64,000 nucleotides of DNA from Clostridia bacterium (GCA_017399695.1 JAFQBK010000004.1:50439-114438), one strand, 5' to 3'; shown: positions 52,521-62,018, counted from the first letter of the stretch. A program made the numbers and translations. Notes: generated from the letters alone by a model not told the origin.

Positions 52521-54044
52521 GTGCAGATTGTAACGATAGATGAAATGCGAAAAGCAGAAGCAACAGCTTTCTCTGAATACGGCGTTTCCTCGCTTGTGAT
52601 GATGGAAAATGCTGCGCAGGGCTTTTGTGATGCGCTCGAAAAAGAATATGGCGGCGTAGAGGGGAAAAGCGTCTGCGTTTTTTGCGGCGGCGGAAACAAC
52701 GGCGGTGATGGCTATGCGATTGCACGTCTGCTTTCTCTGCGAGGCGCAAAGCCATTCGTCGTTACGAAAAAAGACAGAGAGTTTCTTTCCGGCGACGCAC
52801 GTACCAATGCCGTGCTTACCGAACAATTTGGGATTCCAATAAGCAGCAGTTGTCCGGCAGACGGTTCTTATGATATTGCGGTGGATTCGATTTATGGCAT
52901 CGGTTTTCACGGTGCGCTTTCCGAAATGGATAGACAAATGACGGAGTGTATTAATCGTGCGCCTTATGTTGCCGCAGTAGATATGCCGAGCGGAGCAAAC
53001 GCGCAAAACGGAAGCGTTTCTGAATCTTGCGTAAGAGCAAACCTGACAGTGACTTTCGGCAGAGCGAAGCTCGGTCAATTTCTATATCCAGCCAAAGAGC
53101 AGATAGGAAAACTGGTTGTTGTGCCGATTTCTGTGCCAAATCAGGTATGGGACGAGCTTGGCACGAGGCACAGCGTATTGACGGATGCGGTGTTTGATTT
53201 ACTTCCGCTGCGTGCAATGGATTCCCACAAAGGAAGCTATGGAAAAGTGTTGGCGCTTGGCGGCTCAAAAGGGATGTGCGGTGCGGCTGTTTTGTCAGCG
53301 GAGGCAGTTTTAAGAAGCGGCGCGGGAATGGCGACTTTAGCAGTTCCCAATGTCATTTCCGAAATTGCAATGAAAAAGCTGACAGAAGTAATGGTTCTGC
53401 CCCTTAAAAGCGAGGGAGAAACAGTTTCTTCCGAGGCGTTTTTGCCCTTAAAAGCAAAACTGGATACGCAGGATGTGCTTTTGATGGGCTGCGGACTCGG
53501 CAGAGGATACGGAGTAGAACAACTCGTGCAAAAACTTGCGCAAGAATCCGAAAAACCGATGGTGATTGATGCAGATGGTATAAATGCCATCGCACAGAAT
53601 ATAGATATACTGAAACAAAAAAAGGCGGCGGCAGTCTTAACACCGCACCCTGTGGAGTATTCCCGTTTGATTGGGAAAGACCTGAAGGAGTGGTACGGTG
53701 AGAGAGTGAGTATTGCACGCAAATTCGCAATGGAATATCAGCTTTGCCTTGTTTTAAAGGGAGCAGACAGCTTGATAGCGACGCCGGACGGGCGGGTGCT
53801 TGTGAATCCTGTCAGCAATTCCGGCATGGCAACGGCAGGCAGCGGTGATGTTTTGGCAGGTGTGATTGCAGGTCTGATTGCGCAGGGCGCATCCGCAGAA
53901 AATGCGGCTTGCATCGGCGTGTATCTGCACGCTCTTGCCGGTCAAATTGCGAAAGAACAGTTTGGCGAATATGCGATGACGGCAGGCGATGTGCTGCGTG
54001 CACTTCCCGAAGCCCTTAAAAAAGCCGCATTAAAAAAGGAGTGA
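52521..54044 (+). CDS. nnr: Bifunctional NAD(P)H-hydrate repair enzyme
   Basis: 507 residues starting with GTG. The N-terminal epimerase domain (to about 215) has GGGNNGGDGYAIARLL and AVDMPSGANAQNG. The C-terminal ADP-dependent dehydratase has GSKGMCGAAVLSAEAV, LTPHPVEYSRLIG and NSGMATAGSGDVLAGVIAGL. It restores NAD(P)H that has become hydrated. Full length and intact for the fused form. Confidence 0.96.
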   Translation: MQIVTIDEMRKAEATAFSEYGVSSLVMMENAAQGFCDALEKEYGGVEGKSVCVFCGGGNNGGDGYAIARLLSLRGAKPFVVTKKDREFLSGDARTNAVLTEQFGIPISSSCPADGSYDIAVDSIYGIGFHGALSEMDRQMTECINRAPYVAAVDMPSGANAQNGSVSESCVRANLTVTFGRAKLGQFLYPAKEQIGKLVVVPISVPNQVWDELGTRHSVLTDAVFDLLPLRAMDSHKGSYGKVLALGGSKGMCGAAVLSAEAVLRSGAGMATLAVPNVISEIAMKKLTEVMVLPLKSEGETVSSEAFLPLKAKLDTQDVLLMGCGLGRGYGVEQLVQKLAQESEKPMVIDADGINAIAQNIDILKQKKAAAVLTPHPVEYSRLIGKDLKEWYGERVSIARKFAMEYQLCLVLKGADSLIATPDGRVLVNPVSNSGMATAGSGDVLAGVIAGLIAQGASAENAACIGVYLHALAGQIAKEQFGEYAMTAGDVLRALPEALKKAALKKE

Positions 54045-54050
54045 GGCATT

Positions 54051-54692
54051 TTGCCGAAGTGTAGGCCATTTGTGCTTGCACTAATGATAATTTTATGCCT
54101 TTCGGGTTGCGCCTCCCATGTCGGAACCGGTGACCGTGAGGCAGGGATTTATGAAAAAATTCATCATCACTACCGAAAAATGAAATCCTATTCCGCTCGG
54201 GTACGCCTGACGGTTAAGGGAAATAAAACAGAGAATGTGTATGAAACCGAGCAATATGTCAAAGGCGATACCAAAAGCCTTGTGCGGGTGATATCCCCCG
54301 AAGATATCCGAGGAACGGAAACGGTGACAAACGGGGAAAAAACCATGGTGAGAAAGGGCACAAGCGATGCAAATGCACTGTTTGTTTCCAGCGGAGAAAT
54401 AATGGATATTTGTCTGGCAAGTACCTTTTTTCAATACTATTACCGCTCGGAGGAAACGGCGGTCAGTGTCAGCGGAAAAACTGATGATTCAGGAACGACA
54501 CTGCTTGAAACAGAGCTTATGCCGATGAGTGCTGACCGGAAAAAAGCGACGATGCTCGTTGACAATAAAACACTTGCTCCAAAAACCATTACGGTTTATG
54601 ATGCGGGTGGAAATATTGTGGTAATGGCAGAATTTTTGAGCTTTGTATATAATGATACGGTTGACGATAAAATGTTTGAGATGGAGAGTTGA
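54051..54692 (+). CDS. LolA-like lipoprotein (YdcC-like)
   Basis: 213 residues from TTG 54051. A lipoprotein signal (PFVLALMIILCLSGC, lipobox LSGC) is followed by a LolA/LppX-like domain: IHHHYRKMKSYSARVRLTV, YVKGDTKSLVRVISPED and APKTITVYDAGGNIVVMAEF. In Bacillus the gene in this position (ydcC) encodes a related sporulation-linked lipoprotein. A Gram-positive cell has no Lol outer-membrane route, so the protein probably binds a lipid or lipoprotein at the cell surface. Function unproven. Confidence 0.8.
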   Translation: MPKCRPFVLALMIILCLSGCASHVGTGDREAGIYEKIHHHYRKMKSYSARVRLTVKGNKTENVYETEQYVKGDTKSLVRVISPEDIRGTETVTNGEKTMVRKGTSDANALFVSSGEIMDICLASTFFQYYYRSEETAVSVSGKTDDSGTTLLETELMPMSADRKKATMLVDNKTLAPKTITVYDAGGNIVVMAEFLSFVYNDTVDDKMFEMES

Positions 54693-54694
54693 AG

Positions 54695-55849
54695 ATGCAG
54701 GTAGAAAATGCACGGACAAGAGTATGGGCAGAAATTAACCTTGATGCACTGGCAAAAAATACGCAGGCGTTTTGCACACTTCTTTCAAAACCGACGAAGC
54801 TGATGGCGGTTGTCAAGGCAAACGCTTATGGACACGGTACGCTTTGTGTGGCAAAAACCGTTCTGGAAAATGGTGCAGACTGTTTAGGTGTAGCAACAGC
54901 GGAGGAAGCGCTCGCTTTGCGAACAGAGGGAATCAGTGCACCTATTTTGATTTTGGGAATTACCAATTCTCTATATGCAGAGGAATTGGTTTTAAAAGAC
55001 ATTACACTGACGGTGAGTTCTTATCATCAGGCAAAAGTCATTTCTGAGGCGGCGGGAAAGATTGGAAAAACTGCGCTATTACATCTTGCCGTGGATACGG
55101 GAATGAGCCGTATTGGATTTGGAACGGACGAAAGTGCAGTTCAGGAGATTATTGAGATTTCAAAGCTTGCGAATCTTACCATCGAGGGTATGTTTACGCA
55201 TTTTTCCAAGGCAGACGAAGAGGATAAAAGCTATACAAAACTGCAGTTTTCACGTTTTATGGAGCTTAGCGAAAAGCTTTCGGCGCAAGGAATCAAAATT
55301 CCCGTACGCCACGTCTGCAACAGTGCGGCAACGATAGAATTTCCTGAATATCATTTGGATATGGTGCGTGTGGGCATCTCTCTTTACGGTTGCTATCCGT
55401 CGGAAGAGGTAGACCACCAAAAGCTTGCCCTTTTGCCCGTGATGACATTAAAATCGCGTATTGTAAATATCGCTGCCAAGCCCAAGGGAACGCTTGTCAG
55501 CTATGGCGGCACGTATGAAACAGAGAAAGAAGCCAGAATTGCTACCGTTTCTGTAGGATATGCAGACGGGTATAAGAGAACGCTATCCAATCGGGCGGAA
55601 ATGATTGTCGATGGGGAAAAAGTACCAGTAATTGGAAGAATTTGTATGGACCAATGTATGATTGATGTAACGGATGTTCATAATATAGATGTCGGCGACG
55701 AAGTAATCCTGTTTGGAAAAGGAGGCGGTCAGGAGATTACTCCGGCATATTTAGCAGGCCTTATCGACACCATTGATTATGAACTTCTTTGCACCATCGG
55801 TGCGCGTGTTGCGCGCGTATACTTAAAAGACGGAACTGTTTTTGTTTAA
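54695..55849 (+). CDS. alr: Alanine racemase
   Basis: 384 residues from ATG 54695 (GGAGAG upstream; TTG 54689 is in frame). The PLP Lys is in KLMAVVKANAYGHG and the second catalytic residue region is RICMDQCMIDVTD. It supplies D-alanine for peptidoglycan. As in Bacillus it lies between the ydcC-like gene and the ndoAI/ndoA toxin-antitoxin pair. Confidence 0.97.
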   Translation: MQVENARTRVWAEINLDALAKNTQAFCTLLSKPTKLMAVVKANAYGHGTLCVAKTVLENGADCLGVATAEEALALRTEGISAPILILGITNSLYAEELVLKDITLTVSSYHQAKVISEAAGKIGKTALLHLAVDTGMSRIGFGTDESAVQEIIEISKLANLTIEGMFTHFSKADEEDKSYTKLQFSRFMELSEKLSAQGIKIPVRHVCNSAATIEFPEYHLDMVRVGISLYGCYPSEEVDHQKLALLPVMTLKSRIVNIAAKPKGTLVSYGGTYETEKEARIATVSVGYADGYKRTLSNRAEMIVDGEKVPVIGRICMDQCMIDVTDVHNIDVGDEVILFGKGGGQEITPAYLAGLIDTIDYELLCTIGARVARVYLKDGTVFV

Positions 55850-55940
55850 TACTTAAACCGGAAAATTATTTCATATTCTTGTAGCTTTTGTAAATACTAA
55901 TGCATAGAATGAAATGAGCCTATCTTTCAAACAGGGGAAT

Positions 55941-56019
55941 GAAAGGCGGCATTTCGACGGGATGCAACAGCCTTTCGGGGCGTAGTAAATACAAAATGGC
56001 TGCACCGGTGCTCAACCGG
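55941..56019 (+). promoter_or_regulatory. Possible structured leader of the toxin-antitoxin pair
   Basis: GAAAGGC (55941-55947) pairs with GCCTTTC (55970-55976) around an inner GCAT/ATGC; CCGGT (56005-56009) pairs with ACCGG (56015-56019). A 20-base block at 55945-55964 is imperfectly repeated at 56060-56079. The segment lies between alr and ndoAI and matches no riboswitch class I can name. Confidence 0.35.
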
Positions 56020-56020
56020 C

Positions 56021-56368
56021 ATGAAACATTTCGCAAGGAAGATGCGTCTACTTATTGTGGGCGGAATTTCAACGAATGGGGGCTTGGCTATTTTGTCACA
56101 ACTAAGGAAGGTACTGATAACGGTTCCTGACAGTCTGCTTGCGCAGGTAGATGACTGTGTCGGTCGGGAGAATTTAAGTCGCAGTGAGTTTGTCCGTGAG
56201 GCAATGCGGCACTATCTCGAAGAAAAGCAGAAAGCTGCGCTCAAAGAAGAAATGCAGAAGGGTTATCAGGAAATGGCGGAGCTGAACCTGAGCATCGCCG
56301 CAATGTGTTTTGAGGCAGAGGAGGAAGCCTTTTCTGCCTATGAGGAAAAATTGGCGGAGTGTGAATAG
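56021..56368 (+). CDS. ndoAI: EndoAI-type antitoxin (ribbon-helix-helix)
   Basis: Up to 115 residues. The RHH DNA-binding part is [36 protein letters not shown] in order (ITVPDSLL then [12 protein letters not shown]), and the toxin-binding tail has [16 protein letters not shown], as in Bacillus EndoAI. The start is unsure: ATG 56021 has no SD; ATG 56042 follows AAGGAAG too closely; a TTG at 56093 begins next to the RHH fold. It neutralises the EndoA RNase encoded one base after it and probably represses the operon. Confidence 0.85.
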   Translation: MKHFARKMRLLIVGGISTNGGLAILSQLRKVLITVPDSLLAQVDDCVGRENLSRSEFVREAMRHYLEEKQKAALKEEMQKGYQEMAELNLSIAAMCFEAEEEAFSAYEEKLAECE

Positions 56369-56369
56369 C

Positions 56370-56720
56370 GTGGTTGTGAAACGTGGAGATATTTTTTATG
56401 CAGATTTAAGCCCGGTGGTTGGTTCGGAGCAGGGTGGCGTGCGTCCTGTTTTGGTGGTGCAGAATGATGTAGGAAATAAGTTTTCGCCTACCGTCATCAT
56501 TGCTGCGGTAACCTCACAGATTAACAAGGCAAAGCTGCCTACGCATATTGAAATTGCGGCGGACGATTACGGACTGGCAAAGGATTCCGTTATTTTAACG
56601 GAGCAAATCAGAACGATTGATAAAAAAAGGCTGAGAGAACGAATCGGACGCTTAGATGATGAGGTGATGGACAAAGTGAGTCGCGCTTTAATCGTCAGTT
56701 TCGGGCTGGTGGAAATCTGA
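56370..56720 (+). CDS. ndoA: EndoA/MazF-type mRNA endonuclease toxin
   Basis: 116 residues from GTG 56370, one base after the antitoxin stop. [47 protein letters not shown] and [15 protein letters not shown] are almost the same as in Bacillus EndoA, including the catalytic Arg and Thr. It cuts mRNA at a short U-A-C-containing site in Bacillus; the exact site here is unknown. The gene order alr-ndoAI-ndoA is conserved in Firmicutes. Confidence 0.96.
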   Translation: MVVKRGDIFYADLSPVVGSEQGGVRPVLVVQNDVGNKFSPTVIIAAVTSQINKAKLPTHIEIAADDYGLAKDSVILTEQIRTIDKKRLRERIGRLDDEVMDKVSRALIVSFGLVEI

Positions 56721-56745
56721 ATTATTTGGTTGGCTGTACATGATA

Positions 56746-56773
56746 AAAAAAGACCGCATTTTGCGGTCTTTTT
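56746..56773 (+). terminator. Terminator of the acpS-ndoA operon
   Basis: AAAAAGACCGCA (56747-56758) pairs with TGCGGTCTTTTT (56762-56773). Confidence 0.92.
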
Positions 56774-56787
56774 ATGTTTGTATGGAT

Positions 56788-56816
56788 GAATATACGCCTG
56801 CTTTCCGGAATAGAAT
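56788..56816 (+). promoter_or_regulatory. Possible sigmaE-like promoter of cwlD
   Basis: GAATATA (56788-56794), 14 bases, AATAGAAT (56809-56816). It fits the mother-cell pattern expected for cwlD, which is sigmaE-dependent in Bacillus. Spacing equals that of the candidate before dacB. Confidence 0.4.
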
Positions 56817-56845
56817 GAACCGAGGAAATATAAGGCGGTGAGGCA

Positions 56846-57556
56846 ATGATAATCATCTTAAAAAAGTGGAATGTGTGTTTGATTTTTGCCATTTTATTGG
56901 TTTTGGTCTATTCAGCAGGCTTGTTTATGGATACGATGCTCGGAAGCGCGAGCACTTCGATTCCGGCGTACGGGAAAAAGGTTGTGATTGATGCCGGACA
57001 TGGTGAGCCGGATGGCGGCGCAGTGGGACCCAGCGGTATCAAAGAACAGGAACTGAACCTAAAGGTGGCAGAGTATTTGCAGCTTTTTTTAGAACAAAGC
57101 GGCGTTGAGGTCGTTATGACAAGAGCGGATGAGGCAGGCCTTTCGGGAACGGATGCTGCATCCTTTCATAAGCGGGAGGATATGAAAACGCGCGAGGAAA
57201 TGATGAACACATCGGATGCAGACCTGTTTTTGAGCATCCATATGAATCGCTTCTCCGAGTCAAAATACAGCGGACCGCAGGTTTTTTATGCACCCAACGG
57301 GGAAGATAGCAAGCGTTTTGCAGAGCTTTTGCAACAAGAATTGATTTCTGTGCTCAAGCCCCCGTCAAAAAGAGAAATCAAAAAAGCAGGCTCCGATATT
57401 TATCTTTTAAAAAAAGCAAAAATTCCGGCAGCGCTTGCCGAATGTGGATTTTTGTCTAACCCCGAGGAGGAGGCAAAACTTCGCGATGAAGCGTACCGAA
57501 AAGAAATTGCGTGGGCGCTTTATTCAGGGATAATTGAATATTTTGCGAAAGCCTAA
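56846..57556 (+). CDS. cwlD: Spore cortex N-acetylmuramoyl-L-alanine amidase
   Basis: 236 residues. An N-terminal membrane anchor (residues about 8-28) is followed by an Amidase_3 domain: VVIDAGHGEPDGGA (zinc His), FLSIHMNRFSESKY and ALAECGFLSNPEEEAKL (catalytic Glu). In Bacillus CwlD removes stem peptides from cortex peptidoglycan to start muramic-lactam synthesis, needed for germination. It stands alone between the ndoA terminator and rpmE. Confidence 0.92.
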   Translation: MIIILKKWNVCLIFAILLVLVYSAGLFMDTMLGSASTSIPAYGKKVVIDAGHGEPDGGAVGPSGIKEQELNLKVAEYLQLFLEQSGVEVVMTRADEAGLSGTDAASFHKREDMKTREEMMNTSDADLFLSIHMNRFSESKYSGPQVFYAPNGEDSKRFAELLQQELISVLKPPSKREIKKAGSDIYLLKKAKIPAALAECGFLSNPEEEAKLRDEAYRKEIAWALYSGIIEYFAKA

Positions 57557-57584
57557 AAAATTTTGGAAAAATCAAAAAAAATAC

Positions 57585-57613
57585 TTGCCAAATAAAATTT
57601 TATATGTTATAAT
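57585..57613 (+). promoter_or_regulatory. SigmaA promoter of rpmE
   Basis: TTGCCA (57585-57590), 17 bases, TATAAT (57608-57613). Confidence 0.85.
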
Positions 57614-57655
57614 TGCTCTGTTGCATATTGGAAAAGGCTGAAAGAGGTGAAACAG

Positions 57656-57859
57656 ATGAAAGAAGGAATCCATCCAGAATATAAGCAGACGACGATCAAA
57701 TGTGCCTGCGGTGAAGTGATTGAAACGGGTTCTACGAAAGAGGATATCACGGTTGAAATTTGCTCGAAATGTCATCCGTTCTTTACCGGTAAGCAGAAAC
57801 TGGTTGATACCGGCGGTCGCGTTGAGAAGTTCAGAAAGAGATTCGGAATGGAAAAATAA
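57656..57859 (+). CDS. rpmE: 50S ribosomal protein L31 (zinc form)
   Basis: 67 residues from ATG 57656 (AGAGGTG upstream). [40 protein letters not shown] and VEKFRKRFG are L31. The cysteines in CACGE and CSKC show it is the zinc-binding (C+) form. Own promoter. Confidence 0.97.
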   Translation: MKEGIHPEYKQTTIKCACGEVIETGSTKEDITVEICSKCHPFFTGKQKLVDTGGRVEKFRKRFGMEK

Positions 57860-57872
57860 GTCTCTTATTTTG

Positions 57873-57901
57873 TATAAGGGCGTCTTTTGCACGCCCTTAT
57901 A
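57873..57901 (+). terminator. Hairpin after rpmE (weak terminator)
   Basis: TATAAGGGCGT (57873-57883) pairs with ACGCCCTTATA (57891-57901). No clear T-run follows, so read-through into secG is likely. Confidence 0.6.
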
Positions 57902-57958
57902 CCTTAATTGCTTTGTATTTTATTTACGAATAGATACGACTCTGACGGAGGTGTGAAT

Positions 57959-58189
57959 ATGGTAGTAGCGGTTCAAATCTTGCATATAATCATTGCACTT
58001 GTGCTGGTTGTTGTTGTTCTGTTCCAGTCTGGCAAGTCAGCCGGTTTGTCCGGTTCCATCGCCGGCGGTGCGGATACATTTTTTGGTAAGAATAAGGGAA
58101 GAACGATTGATGCAATTTTAGAAAAATGGACATCAGTAATTGCAGTCCTGTTCCTTGTGACATCTATTTTGTTGTTCTTCTTGCATTAA
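57959..58189 (+). CDS. secG: Preprotein translocase subunit SecG
   Basis: 76 residues from ATG 57959 (GGAGGTG upstream). Two membrane helices flank LFQSGKSAGLSGSIAGGADT, the SecG signature. It joins SecY and SecE in the export channel. secG directly before rnr is typical for Firmicutes. Confidence 0.94.
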   Translation: MVVAVQILHIIIALVLVVVVLFQSGKSAGLSGSIAGGADTFFGKNKGRTIDAILEKWTSVIAVLFLVTSILLFFLH

Positions 58190-58208
58190 TAATAATCGCA
58201 TAAGAATA

Positions 58209-58247
58209 AGCCGTTTCGCACGATAGCGAAATGGCTTTTGTTTTTTT
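58209..58247 (+). terminator. Terminator after secG
   Basis: AGCCGTTTCGC (58209-58219) pairs with GCGAAATGGCT (58226-58236, one G-T pair), followed by TTTTG and a seven-T run. Confidence 0.88.
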
Positions 58248-58279
58248 GGATATACTATAGCTCAAAGGAGGTGCGGCAG

Positions 58280-60529
58280 TTGACGCAGAAAGATAAAGTT
58301 TTAAAATTTTTAGAAGAAGCAGCCGAAGTGCCGCTGCTTTTTGATGAGCTAGTATTCATGCTCGGTGTGCCGGAAGACGCGAAAGATGAATTTTTCTCGA
58401 TTTTAAAGGAGCTTTGCGAAGAAGGGCAAGTGGTATGCACCAAGAAAAAACGGTATGCCGCAGCGATTAAAATGGGTTATGTACGTGGACGTTTTGCCGG
58501 TACGGCGCGCGGCTACGGTTTTGTGATACAAGACGAGGGAGAAGATATTTTTATTGCGCCCGATATGACAAAAGGCGCGCTCAATGGCGATATCGTGCTG
58601 GTAAAATGTGCGCAAGCTGCAGAGCCCGGCAAGCGACTGGAGGGCTATGTCGTTTCCATCCTTTCCCGCGCGAACCATTCCTGGGTCGGAAGATTTGAAA
58701 AACACGGTCTGGCAGGCTTTGTCGTGCCGGACGACAGGCGCCTTTGCGTGGACTTGTTTATCGCGGATGAAAATTCAATGGACGCAAAAGACGGAGACAA
58801 GGTTGTAGCAGAGCTTTTGAGCTGGGATTCAGAATTTCGTCATCCGGAGGGTAAAATTACAGAAGTCTTGGGGAACCGCTTTGATGTGGGTGTGGATATT
58901 TTATCCGTCATTCGCAGCCATAATATTCCTGACCATTTTCCAAACAAGGTGCTCGATGAGGCTAAAAAGGTCGCAGGAAAACCGATGGAAATCACGAAAG
59001 AACGTGCGGATTTCAGAAACAACCTCATTATTACGATTGACGGCGCGGACGCCAAGGATTTGGATGATGCTGTTGAACTTACGAAACTTCCCAACGGCCA
59101 TTATCGGTTGGGGGTTCATATTGCTGATGTCGGACATTTTGTTCCCCGTGGTTCTGCTTTGGATAAGGAAGCCTTTGCCCGTGGGACAAGTGTGTATCTC
59201 GTTGACCGTGTGGTTCCGATGCTCCCGGTCGAGCTTTCGAACGGAATTTGCAGTCTGACGGAGGGCGAAGACCGCCTGACTCTTTCGGTGATAATAGAAA
59301 TTGATGCGGCAGGAACGGTTGTTTCTCACGAAATCACCAAAAGCGTAATTCGTTCCAGTGCGAGGATGACATACGATGATGTAACGGCGATTCTTTCGGG
59401 CGATAAAGAGCTTTCTCAAAAATATAAAAATATCAAAGAGATGCTTTTCAATATGAAAGAGCTTTCCGAATTACTACGCAAAAAGCGTGAGGCAAGAGGC
59501 AGTATTGATTTTGATTTTCCGGAGGCAAAAATCCTTTTGGATGAAGAGGGCAGACCAACGGAAATCAAAAAACAGGAGCAAACGGTTTCCCACCGCATCA
59601 TCGAGTCGTTTATGCTTTGTGCCAATGAGACGGTTGCAGAGGATTTCTTCTATCGTGAACTGCCGTTTGTTTATCGCGTGCACGAGCGACCGTCGGAAGA
59701 TAAAATGAATGAATTTTCTGAATTCGTTAAGGCTTTCGGTTATGGAATCAAGCACACCAATAACGGAATCCATCCGAAAGAGTTTCAAAAACTGCTTTTG
59801 GAGATTAAGGATACGCGCGAAGAACGTATCATCAGTACGGTGATGCTTCGCTCGCTGATGAAAGCGCGCTACAGTGAGGAGAATCTGGGTCATTTCGGGC
59901 TTTCTGCAAAGTTTTACTGTCATTTTACCTCTCCAATTCGACGGTATCCCGATCTTGTGATTCATCGTATCATCGGTGATGTGTTAGCGGGTAAAGCGGT
60001 AGACTATGAAGAACTGTTGGCATTTACCGAAAAAGCGGCAAAGCAGTCCAGCGAGCGCGAAGTCTGTGCGATGGAAGCCGAGCGCGAGACGAATGATATG
60101 AAAAAAGCGGAGTATATGTCGGAGCGACTTGGTGAGGTGTATGAGGGCGTTATTTCTTCGGTTACGCCGTTTGGTATGTTTGTCGCGCTTGAAAACACGG
60201 TTGAGGGACTCGTGCGAATCGCTGATTTGGATGACGATTATTATTTATATGATGAAAAACTGCGCATTCTTTCGGGCAGACATAGCGGAAAAATCTATCA
60301 AATCGGTGACACGGTGACCATACGTGTTGCCCGTGCAAGTAAAGAGGCAAGAGAAATTGATTTTGTCTTGGCGGAGAGCGAGGAGGCTTCTGTTTTTCTG
60401 CAAACCAGACAGAAGGGCAAAAAAATAAGCGCAAAAGAGCGCGCCAAGCAAAAGCGGATGCCGCCCAAGCGTAAGACATCTGCAAAACCCTATATGAAGA
60501 AAAAATCAAGACGTAAGAACAGGAAATAA
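58280..60529 (+). CDS. rnr: Ribonuclease R
   Basis: 749 residues from TTG 58280, 8 bases after AAAGGAGG. An N-terminal helix-turn-helix-like region and cold-shock domains precede the RNB domain, whose metal ligands are in IDGADAKDLDDAVEL. An S1 domain (GEVYEGVISSVTPFGMFVAL) and a long basic tail (KRMPPKRKTSAKPYMKKKSRR, split by Lys and Arg) follow. It is a 3'-5' exonuclease that unwinds structured RNA. smpB, which often follows, is not present here. Confidence 0.96.
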   Translation: MTQKDKVLKFLEEAAEVPLLFDELVFMLGVPEDAKDEFFSILKELCEEGQVVCTKKKRYAAAIKMGYVRGRFAGTARGYGFVIQDEGEDIFIAPDMTKGALNGDIVLVKCAQAAEPGKRLEGYVVSILSRANHSWVGRFEKHGLAGFVVPDDRRLCVDLFIADENSMDAKDGDKVVAELLSWDSEFRHPEGKITEVLGNRFDVGVDILSVIRSHNIPDHFPNKVLDEAKKVAGKPMEITKERADFRNNLIITIDGADAKDLDDAVELTKLPNGHYRLGVHIADVGHFVPRGSALDKEAFARGTSVYLVDRVVPMLPVELSNGICSLTEGEDRLTLSVIIEIDAAGTVVSHEITKSVIRSSARMTYDDVTAILSGDKELSQKYKNIKEMLFNMKELSELLRKKREARGSIDFDFPEAKILLDEEGRPTEIKKQEQTVSHRIIESFMLCANETVAEDFFYRELPFVYRVHERPSEDKMNEFSEFVKAFGYGIKHTNNGIHPKEFQKLLLEIKDTREERIISTVMLRSLMKARYSEENLGHFGLSAKFYCHFTSPIRRYPDLVIHRIIGDVLAGKAVDYEELLAFTEKAAKQSSEREVCAMEAERETNDMKKAEYMSERLGEVYEGVISSVTPFGMFVALENTVEGLVRIADLDDDYYLYDEKLRILSGRHSGKIYQIGDTVTIRVARASKEAREIDFVLAESEEASVFLQTRQKGKKISAKERAKQKRMPPKRKTSAKPYMKKKSRRKNRK

Positions 60530-60530
60530 T

Positions 60531-60556
60531 AAAAAGCCGCCCTTGGGCGGCTTTTT
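60531..60556 (+). terminator. Terminator after rnr
   Basis: AAAAAGCCGCCC (60531-60542) pairs with GGGCGGCTTTTT (60545-60556) around two bases. Confidence 0.93.
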
Positions 60557-60628
60557 ATAATGACGAAAGCGTTTTGATGGTGCTAAAAAAATAACCATAT
60601 TATAAGTAAAAAATCTCAAGAAAAGATA

Positions 60629-60656
60629 TTGATTTTTCTGTGAAAAATGGTATAAT
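60629..60656 (+). promoter_or_regulatory. SigmaA promoter of murA
   Basis: TTGATT (60629-60634), 16 bases, TATAAT (60651-60656). Confidence 0.75.
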
Positions 60657-60722
60657 ATGATAGATAGGTAATATTTATACATAACTGTAATGAAATATAT
60701 CACTTTCGAGGCGGTGTAATGA

Positions 60723-61976
60723 GTGGAGAAAATCGTTGTTTGTGGAGGCAGAGAGCTTCACGGTGAAGTGACAATCAGTGGAGCAAAAAATGCTGCTGTT
60801 GCGATTATACCTGCTGCAATTTTAGTCGATGGTGTTTGTGTGATAGAGAATGTGCCGAACATCCGTGATGTCCACGTGATTGTGGGTATTATGGAGCATA
60901 TGGGAGCGAAAATTGAATTTTTAGATAAATATACTCTGCGTGTGGATTGTTCCTCGATGGATAAGCAAACCGCGCCGCAGGAAATGGTGCGTAAAATGCG
61001 CGCCTCGTATTATCTCATCGGTTCGCTTCTCGGGCGTTTTCATAAGGCAGAAATCGCGATGCCGGGCGGATGTAACTTTGGTTCCCGTCCGATTGACCAG
61101 CACATTAAAGGCTTTCGTGCGTTGGGTGCAGAGGTTGCCTGCGAGGGTATGGTTCGCGCTTCAGCTGACGAGCTGGTTGGCACATCGGTATATCTTGATA
61201 TTGTAAGTGTTGGCGCGACAATTAATATTATGCTTGCGGCAGTGCTGGCAAAAGGCAATACAACCATAGAAAATGTTGCAAAAGAACCACACATCGTAGA
61301 TCTTGCAAACTTCTTAAATGCGATGGGCGCAGATATCAAAGGTGCAGGAACGGATGTGATTCGTATCCGTGGAGTCGAAAAGCTCAGGGGCGGAACCTAT
61401 TCCATCATTCCAGACCAGATTGAAGCGGGAACCTTTATGATTGCTGCTGCGGCAACGGGCGGCGATGTATTAGTGAAAAATGTGATTCCGAAGCACATGG
61501 AGTCGGTCAGTGCGAAGCTGATTGAAATCGGTGCAGAGGTTACCGAACTGGATGATGCAATCCGTGTAAAAGGCACCGGTGTCATCAAAAAAGCGAATGT
61601 AAAAACTTTGCCATATCCGGGCTTTCCGACAGATATGCAGCCGCAGATTGTGGCGCTTTTGTCTGTGGCAGAGGGCACGAGCATCGTGACCGAAAGCGTT
61701 TGGGATTCCCGATTCCAGTACGTGGATGAATTAAGAAGAATGGGTGCTGATATCCGTGTCGACGGAAAAACGGCGGTCATTAACGGCGTGCGGAATCTAG
61801 AGGGCGCAAGTGTAAGCGCAACGGATTTGCGCGGTGGTGCAGGAATGGTCATTGCCGGACTGATGGCGAAAGGCAGTACCGAAATCCGTGAGATTCAGCA
61901 TATTGACCGCGGTTATGAAAAAATGGAAGAAAAATTCAAAGAACTCGGCGCAGATATTCACCGTGTTTTTGAATAA
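60723..61976 (+). CDS. murA: UDP-N-acetylglucosamine 1-carboxyvinyltransferase
   Basis: 417 residues from GTG 60723 (GAGGCGG upstream). The catalytic Cys is in [36 protein letters not shown] and [19 protein letters not shown] are standard. It carries out the first step of peptidoglycan precursor synthesis. Firmicutes often have two copies; which one this is cannot be told. Confidence 0.96.
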   Translation: MEKIVVCGGRELHGEVTISGAKNAAVAIIPAAILVDGVCVIENVPNIRDVHVIVGIMEHMGAKIEFLDKYTLRVDCSSMDKQTAPQEMVRKMRASYYLIGSLLGRFHKAEIAMPGGCNFGSRPIDQHIKGFRALGAEVACEGMVRASADELVGTSVYLDIVSVGATINIMLAAVLAKGNTTIENVAKEPHIVDLANFLNAMGADIKGAGTDVIRIRGVEKLRGGTYSIIPDQIEAGTFMIAAAATGGDVLVKNVIPKHMESVSAKLIEIGAEVTELDDAIRVKGTGVIKKANVKTLPYPGFPTDMQPQIVALLSVAEGTSIVTESVWDSRFQYVDELRRMGADIRVDGKTAVINGVRNLEGASVSATDLRGGAGMVIAGLMAKGSTEIREIQHIDRGYEKMEEKFKELGADIHRVFE

Positions 61977-61998
61977 AATGAGTTAAATAAACTATACT
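61969..61998 (+). promoter_or_regulatory. Possible promoter of the oxidoreductase gamma gene
   Basis: TTGAAT (61969-61974), 18 bases, TATACT (61993-61998). It overlaps the last codons of murA. Confidence 0.5.
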
Positions 61999-62018
61999 GA
62001 TATAGAGGAGACTTTGAC

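Noticed and set aside
55941..56019. Resemblance to a c-di-GMP-I riboswitch
   Set aside because: GGGATGCAACAGCC recalls GGGACGCAAAGCC, but the paired GNRA tetraloop/receptor layout and the 5' GGCAAACC are missing.
59474..59965. - strand frame of 163 residues inside rnr
   Set aside because: Antisense to the RNB domain; no start signal or family features.
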